From Streptomonospora mangrovi (GTDB taxonomy: Bacteria; Actinomycetota; Actinomycetes; Streptosporangiales; Streptosporangiaceae): a stretch of DNA of 64,000 nucleotides. The stretch covers positions 1-64,000 of the forward strand of contig NZ_JAJAQC010000040.1 in NCBI RefSeq assembly GCF_027604915.1. The letters run 5' to 3'. Under the pieces are notes generated by a model that did not search any database, was not told the origin of the DNA, and saw only the letters and a list, made by a program, of their open reading frames with translations. The position numbers and the translations under genes are program-made. This document shows positions 51,040-60,345 of the stretch, piece after piece. Numbering within the stretch: the first letter of the stretch is position 1; each line of letters starts with the position of its first letter.

Positions 51040-51149
51040 CGAAAGTCGGTGCCCACCGCCCGGCCCAGGTCAGGGCGGGTGGCGCGGCGCGGGGGCGGCG
51101 CCGCGCGCGGGCGGCCGGGCGCCGGCGCCCCCGACGAAAGTCGGTGCCC
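51040..51149. promoter_or_regulatory. 15-bp direct repeat between sensor kinase and ABC exporter
   Basis: CGAAAGTCGGTGCCC occurs at 51040-51054 and again at 51135-51149, 95 bp apart. Each contains a small dyad: CCGA-AAG-TCGG in the first, CGAC-GAAA-GTCG in the second. They lie in the 450-bp non-coding gap (50922-51370) between the divergent two-component system and the exporter operon. They are good candidate sites for the NarL-type regulator. Confidence 0.55.
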
Positions 51150-51370
51150 GGACCCCGACCATGTGCGGCCGCCGGGCGCCGGCGCCGCGGCTTTCGCCCA
51201 TGCGCCAATCGCCATCGCGGCCGATGCCCCCGCCACCTGGGCGGACCTAGCGTTGCACCGTGCCGCGCCGCTGCCGGGGACGCCCGGGGCGCGGCCCGTG
51301 GACCGGTCCCCCGTCGTCGTTGTCCCGCACCGTGCTCGGCACGGTGTCCCGCACCTGTTTGGAGATCCGA

Positions 51371-52138
51371 GTGAGCGAGTACGCGGCCGCGGCCGCACCG
51401 CAGCCCTCCCCCGCCCCGCCCGTGGTGGCGGCCCGCGACCTGACCAAGGTCTACGGCGGCGCGGGATCGACCGTCCGCGCGCTGGACGAGGTCAGCGTGT
51501 CCTTCTCCCGGGGCGCCTTCACCGCCATCATGGGTCCCTCGGGCTCAGGGAAGTCGACCCTGATGCACTGCCTGGCCGGGCTGGACACGGTCACCTCCGG
51601 CACCGTGCACCTGGGCGACACCGAGATCACCCGGCTCAAGGACCGCGAGCTGACCCTGCTGCGCCGCGACCGCATCGGGTTCGTCTTCCAGTCGTTCAAC
51701 CTGCTGCCGATGCTCACCGCCGAGCAGAACATCCTGCTGCCGGCCCGCATCGCCCGGCGCCGCACCGACCCCGCCCGCCTGGCGCGCATCGTGGAGGTGG
51801 TGGGCCTGGGCAAGCGCCTGCACCACCTGCCCTCGGCGCTGTCGGGCGGCCAGCAGCAGCGCGTGGCGGTGGCCCGCGCGCTGCTGGGCGACCCCGAGGT
51901 CGTCTACGCCGACGAGCCCACCGGCAACCTGGACTCCCGCTCCGGTGCCGAGGTGCTGGGGTTCCTGCGCGACTCCGCGCGGGAGCTGGGCCAGACGGTC
52001 GTGATGGTCACCCACGACCCGGTCGCCGCCGCCTACGCCGACCGCGTGGTGTTCCTGCGCGACGGCCGGCTCGTGGACGAGGTGTACGGCCCCACCGCCG
52101 AGACCGTGCTGGACCGCCTCGTGAAGCTGGAGTCCTGA
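51371..52138 (+). CDS. ABC transporter ATP-binding protein (MacB/LolD type)
   Basis: 255 aa from the GTG at 51371, with GGAG upstream. Walker A is GPSGSGKSTL, the Q-loop is FVFQSFNLLPMLTAEQN, the signature is LSGGQQQRVAVARAL, Walker B is VVYADEPTGNLDS, and the switch His is in VMVTHDPVAA. The sequence, especially NLLPMLTAEQN and DEPTGNLDSRSG, places it with exporters of antimicrobial peptides, macrolides or lipoproteins. It forms a two-gene operon with the FtsX-type permease four bases downstream. Confidence 0.95.
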   Translation: MSEYAAAAAPQPSPAPPVVAARDLTKVYGGAGSTVRALDEVSVSFSRGAFTAIMGPSGSGKSTLMHCLAGLDTVTSGTVHLGDTEITRLKDRELTLLRRDRIGFVFQSFNLLPMLTAEQNILLPARIARRRTDPARLARIVEVVGLGKRLHHLPSALSGGQQQRVAVARALLGDPEVVYADEPTGNLDSRSGAEVLGFLRDSARELGQTVVMVTHDPVAAAYADRVVFLRDGRLVDEVYGPTAETVLDRLVKLES

Positions 52139-52142
52139 ACCG

Positions 52143-54656
52143 ATGCTGCGCACCACACTGGCCGGCCTGCGGCTGCACAAGGGCCGGCTCGTCACCACCG
52201 CCCTGGCCATCGCGCTGGGCGTCATGTTCGTCGCGGGCACCCTGGTCTTCACCGACACCCTGCGCGCCTCCTACAGCGCCCAGGTGATGGGCTCGGCGGA
52301 GCGGATGGACGCCGTGGCGCTGCCCGAGGGCGAGTCCGAGCGGCCGCTGCCGCCCGGGCTGCTGGAGGAGATCCGCGACCTGCCCGAGATCGACCGCGCC
52401 GAGGGCATGGTCCGCGCCGAGGCGCCGCTGCTGGACCCCGACGGCCGCGCGGTGGGCACGCTGCCCACCCTGGCGGTGTCGGTGGGCGACCCCAGCCGCT
52501 ACACCGCCGCCCAGGGCGAACTGCCCGACGCCGACGACGAGGCGGCCCTGGCCACCTCCACCGCCGAGACCGCCGGCTACGCCATCGGCGACACCGCCGA
52601 GGTGCTCGACGCCGACGGCGAGCGCCACACCGTCACCATCACCGGCCTGGTCGACTTCGGCGTCGACCCGCAGGTGGGATACCAGGGCGCGGTCGTGCTC
52701 ACCCCCGAGGCCGCCTCGCGCGTGACCGGTGTGGAGGGGTTCGCCGAGATCGACGCCGTCGCCGCCGAGGGGGTGTCGGCCGAGGAGGCCGTGGCGGCCG
52801 TGGACGCGGTCGCCGGCTCCGGCACCGAGGTGATCACCGGGCGCACCCTGGGCGAGCGGCTGGCCGACCGGGCCGGCGTCGAGGCCGACAGCATGGCCAC
52901 CGCGCTGCTGCTGTTCGCGGTGGTGTCGGTGGTGGTGGCCGCGATCGTCATCCAGAACACGTTCGCGATCCTGGTCGCCCAGCGCCGGCGCGAGATGGCG
53001 CTGCTGCGCTGCGTGGGCGCCCGGCGCGGGCAGGTGTTCGCCAGCGTGGTGCTGGAGGCGCTGGTGGTGGGCCTGGCCGCCTCGGCGCTGGGCGTGCTGG
53101 CCGGGATCGCCCTGGCCGCGGTGGGGTTCCGCGTGGGCGGTGAGGCGCTGGACGCCGGCACCGGCGCGGCGCCGCTGGTGCTCACCCCGACGGCGGTGCT
53201 GGTCAGCCTGGCCGTGGGCACCCTCACCACCCTGGTCGCCGCGGCGCTGCCGGCCCGCCGCGCCACCTTCACGCCGCCGCTGGCGGCGCTGCGCGACAGC
53301 GACGTCGCCACGGGCCTGGACCGGCGCACCGGGTGGCTGCGCACGGGGGCGGGCGCGGTGCTGCTGGGCGCCTCGGCGCTGCTGGTGTCCTACGCGGTGG
53401 CGACCCCCTCGGGCCAGCAGGGGCTGGTGGTCGTGGCGCTGGCGGGGATCCTGGCGTTTATCGGCGTGGTGGTGTGGAGCCCGCTGCTGGTGCGCCTGGC
53501 CGTGGCCGCGCTGGCACCGCTGCTGCGGCTGCTGGGCGCCTCGGGCGCGCTGGCCGCCGACAACGCCCGGCGCAACCCGCGGCGGGCGGCCACCGCCATG
53601 GTGGCGCTGACCGTCGGCGCCACGCTGATCAGCGGCTACTCGGTCATCAACGCCTCGATGCAGGCCACCACCGACGACATGCTGGACCGGCAGTTCCCGT
53701 TCGACTACCAGCTCAGCGCCCAGCTCGACGGCGAGGGCACCGGCACCGTGCCGGCCGAGGTCACCGCCGAGCTGCGCGACTCCCCGGCGGTGGGGTCGGT
53801 GATCGCCGACCGCTCCGCCTTCCCCGAGGCCGAGGGGCGGCCCGCCGGCTACCGGGTCGCCACCTACCGGGGCGCCGACCTGGGCCGCGACCTGGAGTCG
53901 GAGATGGTCGCCGGCGACCTGTCCGACGTGGGGCCGGGCCGCGCCGCCGTGGACGAGGAGGTGGCCGCCGGCCGCGGGATCGGCGACACCATCACCGTGG
54001 AGACCTCCCGGGGCGAGCGCGACTTCGAGATCGCGGCGATCGTGCCCACCAGCAGCCAACTGTGGGGCGTGACGCTGGTGCCGCGCGACTTCGCCGCCGC
54101 CTTCCCCGAGATCACCGAGGACTCCACCGTGCTGGTCACCGGCGCCGAGGACGCCGAACCCCGGGAGGTCCGCGCGGCCGTCGACGCCGCCCTGGCCGAC
54201 CACCCCACCGTGCAGGTGGTCTCGATGAGCGACATGCGCGCCCAGTTCGACGGCGTGCTGGCCGCGGCGTTCCTGGCGATCATGGCCATGCTGGGGCTGG
54301 CCGTGGTGATCGCGGTGTTCGGCATCGCCAACACCCTGGCGCTGTCGGTGCTGGAGCGCACCCGGGAGTCGGCTCTGCTGCGGGCGCTGGGCCTGCGCCG
54401 GGGCCAACTGCGGGTGATGCTGGCGCTGGAGGCGGTCGTGCTGTGCCTGACCGGCGCGCTGGTGGGCGTGGCCCTGGGCGTGTTCTTCGGGTGGGCGGCC
54501 GGTGTGGCGGTGCTGCGCGGCCTGATCTTCCAACTGCCCACGGGCCAGATCGCGGCGTTCTTGGCGATCGCCGTGGCGGCCGGCCTGCTCGCCTCGGTGC
54601 TGCCGGCCCGCCGCGCCGCGCGGGCCTCCATCACCGCCGCGATGGCCGGGCGCTGA
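52143..54656 (+). CDS. FtsX/MacB-like ABC transporter permease
   Basis: 837 aa. A helix at about 20-40 (VTTALAIALGVMFVAGTLVF) precedes a large extracytoplasmic domain, and four helices form the first FtsX core (around 255-420). A second extracytoplasmic domain (about 510-690) leads to a second FtsX core at the C-terminus (FLAIMAMLGLAVVIAVFGIANTLALSVLERTRESALLRALGLRRG). Two FtsX cores with big outer domains are the actinobacterial MacB-like export or BceB-like sensing layout. Together with the ATPase and the divergent two-component system, it looks like an antimicrobial-peptide or envelope-stress module. It ends at a strong hairpin. Confidence 0.93.
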   Translation: MLRTTLAGLRLHKGRLVTTALAIALGVMFVAGTLVFTDTLRASYSAQVMGSAERMDAVALPEGESERPLPPGLLEEIRDLPEIDRAEGMVRAEAPLLDPDGRAVGTLPTLAVSVGDPSRYTAAQGELPDADDEAALATSTAETAGYAIGDTAEVLDADGERHTVTITGLVDFGVDPQVGYQGAVVLTPEAASRVTGVEGFAEIDAVAAEGVSAEEAVAAVDAVAGSGTEVITGRTLGERLADRAGVEADSMATALLLFAVVSVVVAAIVIQNTFAILVAQRRREMALLRCVGARRGQVFASVVLEALVVGLAASALGVLAGIALAAVGFRVGGEALDAGTGAAPLVLTPTAVLVSLAVGTLTTLVAAALPARRATFTPPLAALRDSDVATGLDRRTGWLRTGAGAVLLGASALLVSYAVATPSGQQGLVVVALAGILAFIGVVVWSPLLVRLAVAALAPLLRLLGASGALAADNARRNPRRAATAMVALTVGATLISGYSVINASMQATTDDMLDRQFPFDYQLSAQLDGEGTGTVPAEVTAELRDSPAVGSVIADRSAFPEAEGRPAGYRVATYRGADLGRDLESEMVAGDLSDVGPGRAAVDEEVAAGRGIGDTITVETSRGERDFEIAAIVPTSSQLWGVTLVPRDFAAAFPEITEDSTVLVTGAEDAEPREVRAAVDAALADHPTVQVVSMSDMRAQFDGVLAAAFLAIMAMLGLAVVIAVFGIANTLALSVLERTRESALLRALGLRRGQLRVMLALEAVVLCLTGALVGVALGVFFGWAAGVAVLRGLIFQLPTGQIAAFLAIAVAAGLLASVLPARRAARASITAAMAGR

Positions 54657-54676
54657 CCGGCCCGGTGCGACACACG

Positions 54677-54710
54677 CGGCGCGGGCCGCCCCGGCGGGCG
54701 GCCCGCGCCG
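54677..54710 (+). terminator. 14-bp perfect hairpin after the ABC exporter operon
   Basis: Arms 54677-54690 and 54697-54710 pair without mismatch around a CCGGCG loop. It lies 20 bp after the permease stop and before the next gene. Without a U-run it still should stop or block read-through. Confidence 0.7.
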
Positions 54711-54784
54711 TAGGGTGTCCCTGGCGCCGACGCGACCCGCCCGAGGGGCGGTGTGCGGCGGCGGCGACGGAGCGGGGGTGGCGT

Positions 54785-56359
54785 GTGGCGGCCGGAGGGG
54801 GACCGGGCGGCGGCGAGGTGGCGTGGGGGACCCCGGCTGCCCGCTGGATCCTGACGGCCACGGTACTGGGGTCGGGCATGGCGTTCCTGGACTCCACCGT
54901 GGTCAACGTGGCGCTGCCGGCGATCGGCGGCGACCTGCGCACCGGGGTGGCCGGGCTCCAGTGGATCGCCAACGGCTACATGGTCACGCTCTCGGCGCTG
55001 ATCCTGCTCAGCGGCTCGCTGAGCGACCGGTTCGGCCGGGTGCGGCTGTTCACCCTGGGCGTGGCGTGGTTCGCGGTGGCCTCGGCGCTGTGCACGGCCG
55101 CGCCCACCCTGGGCTGGCTGATCGCCGGGCGGGTGTTGCAAGGGGTGGGCGGCGCGCTGCTGACCCCGGGCAGCCTGGCCATCTTGCAGGCGAGCTTCCG
55201 CAGGGGCGACCGGGCGCGGGCCATCGGCGCGTGGTCGGGGCTCACCGGGGTGGCCTCGGCGATCGGGCCGTTCGTGGGCGGGTGGCTGGTCGACATCGGG
55301 TCCTGGCGGCTCATCTTCCTGATCAACCTGCCGCTGGCGGCGGCGGTGCTGTGGATCGCCCGGCGGCACCTGCCGGAGTCGGTGGACGACCAGGCGCCCG
55401 CGCACCTGGACTACACAGGCGCGCTGCTGGGCATGGTCGGCCTGGCCGCGCTGACCTACGCGATGATCGCCTCGGGCGAGGAGGGCGCGCCGACGGCGGG
55501 CACCGCCGCGGCGGCCGTGCTGGCGCTGGCGGCGCTGGCGGCGTTCGTGTGGGTGGAGCGGCGCGGGCCGCACCCCATGCTGCCGCTGGACATCTTCGCC
55601 TCCACCCCCTTCACCGTGACCAACGTGGTGACGGTGCTGATGTACGGCGCGCTGGGCCCGCTGCTGTTCCTGCTGGTCATCTACTTGCAGGAGGTGCTGG
55701 GCTACTCGGCGGTGGCGGCGGGCGCGGCCTCGCTGCCGATCACGCTGCTGATGCTGGCGCTGTCGGGGCAGTCGGGGCGCCTGGCCGAGCGGATCGGGCC
55801 GCGCTGGCAGTTGGCCGCCGGGCCGCTGCTGGTGGCCGCCGGGCTGGTGGTGCTGGCGCGGATCGGGCCGGGCGACACCTACCTCACCGCCGTGCTGCCG
55901 GGCGTGCTGCTGGTGGGGCTGGGGCTGTCCACGGCCGTGGCGCCGCTGACCGCCACCGTCCTGGCCTCGGCCGCCGAGCGGCACGCCGGGGTGGCCTCCG
56001 GGGTCAACAACACGCTGGCGCGCACCGCGCAACTGGTGGGCGTGGCGGCGGTGCCGGTGCTGGCCGGGATCACCGGCGGCGCCGGGGTGGCCGGCGGGTT
56101 CGCCCCCGCGATGCTGATGATCGCGGGGCTGGCCGCGGCGGCGGGGCTGCTCGCCCTGGTCCTGCTGCGCCGGGTGCCCAGGCCCAGCGGCCCGGCGGCA
56201 CCCACCGAACCCGAGGCGGCGCCCGCGCCCGAGCGCCCGGTCGCGCCCGGGCCCGCGCCGGAGGCGGCCGCCGACCGGATGTTCTGCGGGGTGTGCGGGC
56301 CCCCGCTGAGCGCCTGCCCGCACTCCTCGGCCGGGCGGCCCGCTTCGCCCGACGCCTGA
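54785..56359 (+). CDS. MFS drug/H+ antiporter, DHA2 (14-helix, EmrB/QacA) family
   Basis: 524 aa from the GTG at 54785. Around 14 helices are visible. The N-terminal half has MAFLDSTVVNVALPAIG, the DHA2 signature. Motif A is LSDRFGRVRLF, motif B is VLQGVGGALLTPGSL, and motif C is SAIGPFVGGWLVDIGSWRLIFLINLP. It is a proton-driven multidrug or metabolite exporter. The last 50 residues are a Pro/Ala linker ending in a Cys-rich patch (MFCGVCGPPLSACPHSSAG) that is unusual for this family. An overlap with the next gene is avoided by 20 bp. The ribosome site is GGAGCGGGGG-like. Confidence 0.9.
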   Translation: MAAGGGPGGGEVAWGTPAARWILTATVLGSGMAFLDSTVVNVALPAIGGDLRTGVAGLQWIANGYMVTLSALILLSGSLSDRFGRVRLFTLGVAWFAVASALCTAAPTLGWLIAGRVLQGVGGALLTPGSLAILQASFRRGDRARAIGAWSGLTGVASAIGPFVGGWLVDIGSWRLIFLINLPLAAAVLWIARRHLPESVDDQAPAHLDYTGALLGMVGLAALTYAMIASGEEGAPTAGTAAAAVLALAALAAFVWVERRGPHPMLPLDIFASTPFTVTNVVTVLMYGALGPLLFLLVIYLQEVLGYSAVAAGAASLPITLLMLALSGQSGRLAERIGPRWQLAAGPLLVAAGLVVLARIGPGDTYLTAVLPGVLLVGLGLSTAVAPLTATVLASAAERHAGVASGVNNTLARTAQLVGVAAVPVLAGITGGAGVAGGFAPAMLMIAGLAAAAGLLALVLLRRVPRPSGPAAPTEPEAAPAPERPVAPGPAPEAAADRMFCGVCGPPLSACPHSSAGRPASPDA

Positions 56360-56379
56360 GAGGTCCTAGAGTCGGTGGC

Positions 56380-57120
56380 ATGGGACATCCGGCCTCCGAT
56401 GGCGCAGCGCCGGCCGTCGTGTTCGCGGGCGGCGGAACCGGCGCCGCGCTGACCGCGATAGCGCTGCTGCGCGCCACCACCTGGCTGCGGCTGTCCTACC
56501 GGATCGTGCTGCTGGACGAGCACGGCCGCTTCGCGCGCGGGCGGGTGTACGGCGCCGCCGGCGGCGACTGCCCGCTGGAGGCCCCCGTCAAGGACATGTC
56601 GGCGCTGCCGGACCGCCCCTGCCACCTGCTGGAGTGGCGGCGCGCCACGGGCGCGGCGTGCGGGCCGGGCACGGTGCTGGCCCGCCGCGTCTACGGCGAC
56701 TACCTCGCCGACACCCTGGCGGCCACGGCGGCGTGGGCGGCGCCCTATGCGGCCCTGGACACCCGCGCGGCGCGGGTGGCGGCGGTGGCGGCCGACGACG
56801 CGGCCGCGCGCGTGCTGCTGGCCGGCGGTGAGCGGGTGGAGGCGGCGGCGGTCGTGGTGGCCACCGGCGACCCGGCCGAGGCGGCGCCGCCGCCCGTGGC
56901 CGGAGCGGTGCGGGGCGAGGCGGGCGCGGGGCTGGCCGCGTGCCGGTGCGGCGCGGTGCTCACCGGGGCGGGCGAGCCGGCGCGGCGGGTGTTCGCGGTG
57001 GGCGCGGTGCGCGGCGACGGCGGTCCGGCCACGGTGCCGCGCATGCGCGAACAGGCCGAGGCGCTGGCCCAGCGCATCGCCGACACCGTGCTGCGCACCC
57101 CGCCGGGCCGCGCGCGCTGA
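56380..57120 (+). CDS. Short FAD/NAD(P)-binding protein, NAD_binding_9-like
   Basis: 246 aa from the ATG at 56380 (MGHPASDGAAPAVVFAGG). A Rossmann-like dinucleotide site VVFAGGGTGAALTAIALLRATT is present at 14-35, then HLLEWRRATGA and LARRVYGDYLADTL as in the NAD_binding_9 family (cyanobacterial and actinobacterial lysine/ornithine oxygenase relatives). Further on, EAAAVVVATGDPAEAAPPP fits a second dinucleotide strand. The chain is much shorter than the usual 450-600 aa of these enzymes, so it may be a trimmed or specialised relative. It follows the MFS gene by 20 bp on the same strand and may be co-transcribed. Confidence 0.7.
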   Translation: MGHPASDGAAPAVVFAGGGTGAALTAIALLRATTWLRLSYRIVLLDEHGRFARGRVYGAAGGDCPLEAPVKDMSALPDRPCHLLEWRRATGAACGPGTVLARRVYGDYLADTLAATAAWAAPYAALDTRAARVAAVAADDAAARVLLAGGERVEAAAVVVATGDPAEAAPPPVAGAVRGEAGAGLAACRCGAVLTGAGEPARRVFAVGAVRGDGGPATVPRMREQAEALAQRIADTVLRTPPGRAR

Positions 57121-57238
57121 CGCCCTCGGCGGTCCGCGCGGCGGCGAGGCGGGCGGCGTCGTTCGGGGCGGAGGCGGCCGGCCGGCGGGGATAGGGCCGG
57201 GGCGGTGGTGTCCGGAGGTGCCGGCAGCGGGGCCGGGG

Positions 57239-58027
57239 TCAGTGCGGGCCGCGCCGGGCCCGCCGCTCGCCGGCGCGCAGCCGGAAGGGCCGCAGCGCCG
57301 ACTCCATCTGCACGGCCAGGTCCATCTTGCTGGAGCCCTCGCGGCGGTCCTCGAAGTGGATGGGGATCTCCACGATCTTCTGCCCGCGCGCGAACGCCCG
57401 GTAGTGCATCTCGACCTGGAAGCTGTAGCCGCTGCTCTGGATGCCCGGCAGGTCCAGCACCTCCAGGGCCTCGCGCCGCCAGATCTTGAACCCGGCGGTG
57501 ACGTCGCGGATGGGCAGCGCCAGGATCGCCTTGACGTAGGCGTTGGCCCAGCCGCTGAGCAGCCGCCGGTGGGCGCGCCACTGGTCGGAGAGGCTGCCAC
57601 CGGGCACGTAGCGGCTGCCGATCACCACGCCGGCGCCGGTGGAGAGCATGGTCCCCAGGAGCTGGGGCACGTAGCCGGGCGAGTGGCTGAGGTCGGCGTC
57701 CATCTGCACGACGAAGTCGGCCCCGTCGGCCAGGGCGCGGGTCATGCCGGCGACGTAGGCGCGGCCCAGGCCGTCCTTTGCCTCGCGGTGCAGCACGGCG
57801 ACCCGCTCGGTGCCGGGGGTGTTGTACTCGGCGGCGAGCTTGTCGGCGACGCGGCCGGTGCCGTCGGGGGAGTTGTCGTCGACCACCACCAGCCGCAGCG
57901 CGGGGAGCCCCAGCGAGAACAGCCGCTCGACCAGCACGGGGAGGTTCTCGGCCTCGTTGTAGGTGGGCACGACGACGCTTACCGCGGAGCGCGCCCACGG
58001 GTCGGGCAGTGTCACCGGGGTCGGCAT
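57239..58027 (-). CDS. Polyprenol-phosphate mannose synthase-like glycosyltransferase (GT2)
   Basis: 262 aa from the ATG at 58027, with GAGGAG seven bases upstream. The GT-A fold has [43 protein letters not shown], and metal site [20 protein letters not shown]. Then [23 protein letters not shown] and [36 protein letters not shown]. These are the hallmarks of dolichol-phosphate mannosyltransferases and of the actinobacterial Ppm1 catalytic domain. It likely makes polyprenyl-phosphomannose, the donor for lipoglycans and protein mannosylation. No Lnt-like fusion partner is seen, unlike mycobacterial Ppm1. Confidence 0.92.
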   Translation of the reverse strand: MPTPVTLPDPWARSAVSVVVPTYNEAENLPVLVERLFSLGLPALRLVVVDDNSPDGTGRVADKLAAEYNTPGTERVAVLHREAKDGLGRAYVAGMTRALADGADFVVQMDADLSHSPGYVPQLLGTMLSTGAGVVIGSRYVPGGSLSDQWRAHRRLLSGWANAYVKAILALPIRDVTAGFKIWRREALEVLDLPGIQSSGYSFQVEMHYRAFARGQKIVEIPIHFEDRREGSSKMDLAVQMESALRPFRLRAGERRARRGPH

Positions 58028-58127
58028 AGGCGCTCCTCTGGGGCTCGCGGGCTTGGGCGAATGACACGTAGCGTAGGGGGGTTCGCAGGGGTTTGCCCAC
58101 CTTTGCCCGTAGGCGCGGCCCGGTCCG

Positions 58128-58934
58128 TCACTCGCCCCGGTCGACCTCCAGCACCGCGACGTGCACGAGCGTGCCCATGTCCTCCAGGGTCATCAGCACC
58201 TCGGGGTCGGCGTGGTTGTCGGTGATGAGGTGGGCGATGTGCTCGGGCGGCACGGTCTGCACCATGGTGTCGGCGCCGACCTTGGTGTGGTCGGCCAGCA
58301 CCACGACCTCCTGGGCGCAGGCCACCAGGGCGCGGTCGACGCTGGCGACCGCCGGGTTGGGCGTGCTCAGGCCGCGGTCGGCGGTGATGCCGTTGCCCGA
58401 GACGAACGCCAGGCGCACCCGCAGCCCCGCCAGCGCCTGCTCGGCGGCGGTGCCCACCAGCGCGCGGATGGAGCCGCGCAGGGTGCCGCCGGTCATCACG
58501 ACCTCGACGCCGGGGGCGGCGGCCAGCACCTCGGCGACCAGGAGGGAGTTGGTGACCACGGTGAGGTTCTGCCGGCCCACGAGTTCGCGGGCCAGGGCCT
58601 CGGTGGTGGTGCCGGGGCCGAGCACGATGGCGTCGTCGTCCTCGACCAGGCGGGCCGCCGCGGCGGCGATGGCCAGCTTCTCGGGCGCGGCCTGGCCGGA
58701 CTTCTGGGCGTAGCTCTGCTCGTAGCCCAGGCGGCCGGGCAGCGCGGCGCCGCCCCGGCGGCGGTCGATCAGCCCTTCGGCCTCCAGCGCGCGGACGTCG
58801 CGGCGCACCGTGACCTCCGAGGCGCGCACCCGCGAGGCGATCTCGCGCAGGGCCATGGCGCCGTTGGCCCGCACGAGTTCCAGGATGCGCTCGCGGCGCT
58901 CGGCCGCGAACGCGGGGCGGGTCTCGTCTGCCAT
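58128..58934 (-). CDS. DeoR/GlpR-family transcriptional regulator
   Basis: 268 aa from the ATG at 58934 ([18 protein letters not shown]), with GGAG six bases upstream. The N-terminal winged HTH has [34 protein letters not shown]. The C-terminal DeoRC sensor has [60 protein letters not shown], and [14 protein letters not shown]. Members respond to sugar phosphates and usually repress sugar or nucleoside genes. The operon it controls is not in the window; adjacent genes are the mannosyltransferase on one side and a tiny membrane protein on the other. Confidence 0.93.
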   Translation of the reverse strand: MADETRPAFAAERRERILELVRANGAMALREIASRVRASEVTVRRDVRALEAEGLIDRRRGGAALPGRLGYEQSYAQKSGQAAPEKLAIAAAAARLVEDDDAIVLGPGTTTEALARELVGRQNLTVVTNSLLVAEVLAAAPGVEVVMTGGTLRGSIRALVGTAAEQALAGLRVRLAFVSGNGITADRGLSTPNPAVASVDRALVACAQEVVVLADHTKVGADTMVQTVPPEHIAHLITDNHADPEVLMTLEDMGTLVHVAVLEVDRGE

Positions 58935-59001
58935 GCCAACTCCATCTCGGTGCGGGGCCGGGTGGGCGGCCCTGTGCGATCCGATGATAGAGCCGCCGTT
59001 C

Positions 59002-59172
59002 TCAGCCGAAATGCACTCCGTGGGCGTGGAACGACCGGTCGATGGTGTCGTCGTCGGCGGTGGAGTCGTCCTCAAGGGCGGGGCCGCGGACGACGAAGGC
59101 GAGCACGAACAGGGTGATGAGCACGCCGAGTATGACGAGGGTCGCAATACCGAACAGCACCATGATGGACAC
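59002..59172 (-). CDS. Tiny single-helix membrane protein (56 aa), hypothetical
   Basis: Starts at the GTG 59172, with GGGAGG five bases upstream (a good site); upstream in-frame starts lack one. It begins VSIMVLFGIATLVILGVLITLFVLAFVVRG, one transmembrane helix. A short acidic soluble tail follows (ALEDDSTADDDTIDRSFHAHGVHFG). No domain is recognised. The position upstream of deoR on the same strand (68 bp gap) suggests a common transcript. Small helix-plus-acid-tail proteins are common in actinobacteria but poorly characterised. Confidence 0.6.
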   Translation of the reverse strand: MSIMVLFGIATLVILGVLITLFVLAFVVRGPALEDDSTADDDTIDRSFHAHGVHFG

Positions 59173-59446
59173 GAGGGCCTCCCTGGCGAGCGGGCTGACC
59201 GGCGACGTCGCGGTGAAAGGCGGCCTCACACCGGAGGGGTCATAGGAGTCGATGCCCGGTGGCGAGGGGTTTCATGCCCCGGACGGGCGAGCGGTTTGCG
59301 GGCGGTCCGGCCGGTACCGGCCGGGGGGTGGGGTGGGGGTGCGGGTCCCGCCGGATAGGGCACCTCGGAAGGACGGTCGGGCGGGCGCCGCCGCCCGTGC
59401 CGGTGCCGACCTGGCGGGCCGGTGGGGGCCGGGCCACAATGGGGCG

Positions 59447-60199
59447 GTGACTCCCCTGACGTGCGACCTGTGGTGGGGCGACATCACCGCCATCACCCCC
59501 GACCGACTGCGCGACCTGTACGGCCTGCTCGACGCCGACGAGCGGCGGCGCCACGCCCGCTTCCGCATGCAAGCCGACAAGGACCGCTACGCGCTCGCCC
59601 ACGGGCTCGCGCGCCTGGCGGTGGGGCGGGCCGCCGGGATCGCCCCGGAGTCGGTGGCCTTCGACCTCCGCTGCATCCCCTGCGAGCGCAAGGCGGACCC
59701 GCCCGACCGGGGCCCGCACGGCAAGCCCCGCCCCAGCGGCCCGGCCGAGGGGCTGGAGATCTCCTTCAGCCACTCCGGCGACCGCGTGCTGCTGGCGATG
59801 GCGCGGGGGGTGGCGGTGGGCGCCGACGTGGAGCGCGTGCGGCAGTTGCACACCGGCCTCGACGGCCTCCTCGACCACGCGCTGACCGAGGGCGAGCGCG
59901 CCGACCTCGCGGCGCTCGGCCCCCGCGATCGGGAGGCGGCCTTCTTCACCTACTGGTCGCGCAAGGAGGCGCTGCTGAAGGCCACGGGCGAAGGGGTCGG
60001 CAACCTGACCGCCGTCGCCCTCTCCGTCCCCGGCGCCCCGATCGAGGTCCGCTCCTGGGACTCCCCCGACGCCCCGCCCCCCGGCCACGTCCAACTGCGC
60101 GACGTCCCCGCCGGGGAGGACTACCGCGCCGCCGTCGCCGCGCTGACCCCCCGGCCCCTGGAAGTCGTGTTCCGCGACACCGACGACCTGCTGCGGTAA
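59447..60199 (+). CDS. 4'-phosphopantetheinyl transferase, Sfp type, copy 1
   Basis: 250 aa from the GTG at 59447. It transfers phosphopantetheine from CoA to carrier proteins of polyketide, peptide or fatty acid synthases. Motifs: LHGLARLAVGRAAG-like N-terminus (YALAHGLARLAVGRAAG), HGKPRPSG, SFSHSGDRVLLAMARG, then GADVERVR with metal-binding Asp127 and Glu129, and WSRKEALLKATGEG at about 170-183 with Glu174. All three usual metal ligands are present, so it should be active. The copy at 60346-61248 is a tandem paralogue. No biosynthetic cluster is visible within the window, so the target carriers lie elsewhere. Confidence 0.93.
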   Translation: MTPLTCDLWWGDITAITPDRLRDLYGLLDADERRRHARFRMQADKDRYALAHGLARLAVGRAAGIAPESVAFDLRCIPCERKADPPDRGPHGKPRPSGPAEGLEISFSHSGDRVLLAMARGVAVGADVERVRQLHTGLDGLLDHALTEGERADLAALGPRDREAAFFTYWSRKEALLKATGEGVGNLTAVALSVPGAPIEVRSWDSPDAPPPGHVQLRDVPAGEDYRAAVAALTPRPLEVVFRDTDDLLR

Positions 60200-60267
60200 C
60201 CGCCCACGCCGGTGCGGGGTGGCCGGGCAGTGGTTGGCCGGGCGCGGCGAGCCGGGCACGAGGACCG

Positions 60268-60299
60268 AATACGCCAGAGTGTGACGGTCTAGGCGTATT
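60268..60299 (+). promoter_or_regulatory. Inverted repeat upstream of the second PPTase gene
   Basis: AATACGCC (60268-60275) faces GGCGTATT (60292-60299) with a 16-base spacer. It lies 47 bp before the start of the second PPTase. The sequence between it and the gene is relatively AT-rich (several TATT and GTAT strings) and could hold a separate promoter. The spacing suits a repressor operator. Confidence 0.6.
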
Positions 60300-60345
60300 G
60301 GGCGCATTGGGAGTATTAGGGGGATTTGCGCGCCACAATAGGACC

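Noticed and set aside
57121-57238. Further gene after the short FAD protein
   Set aside because: The gap is short and GC-rich without a start plus ribosome site or any recognisable product.
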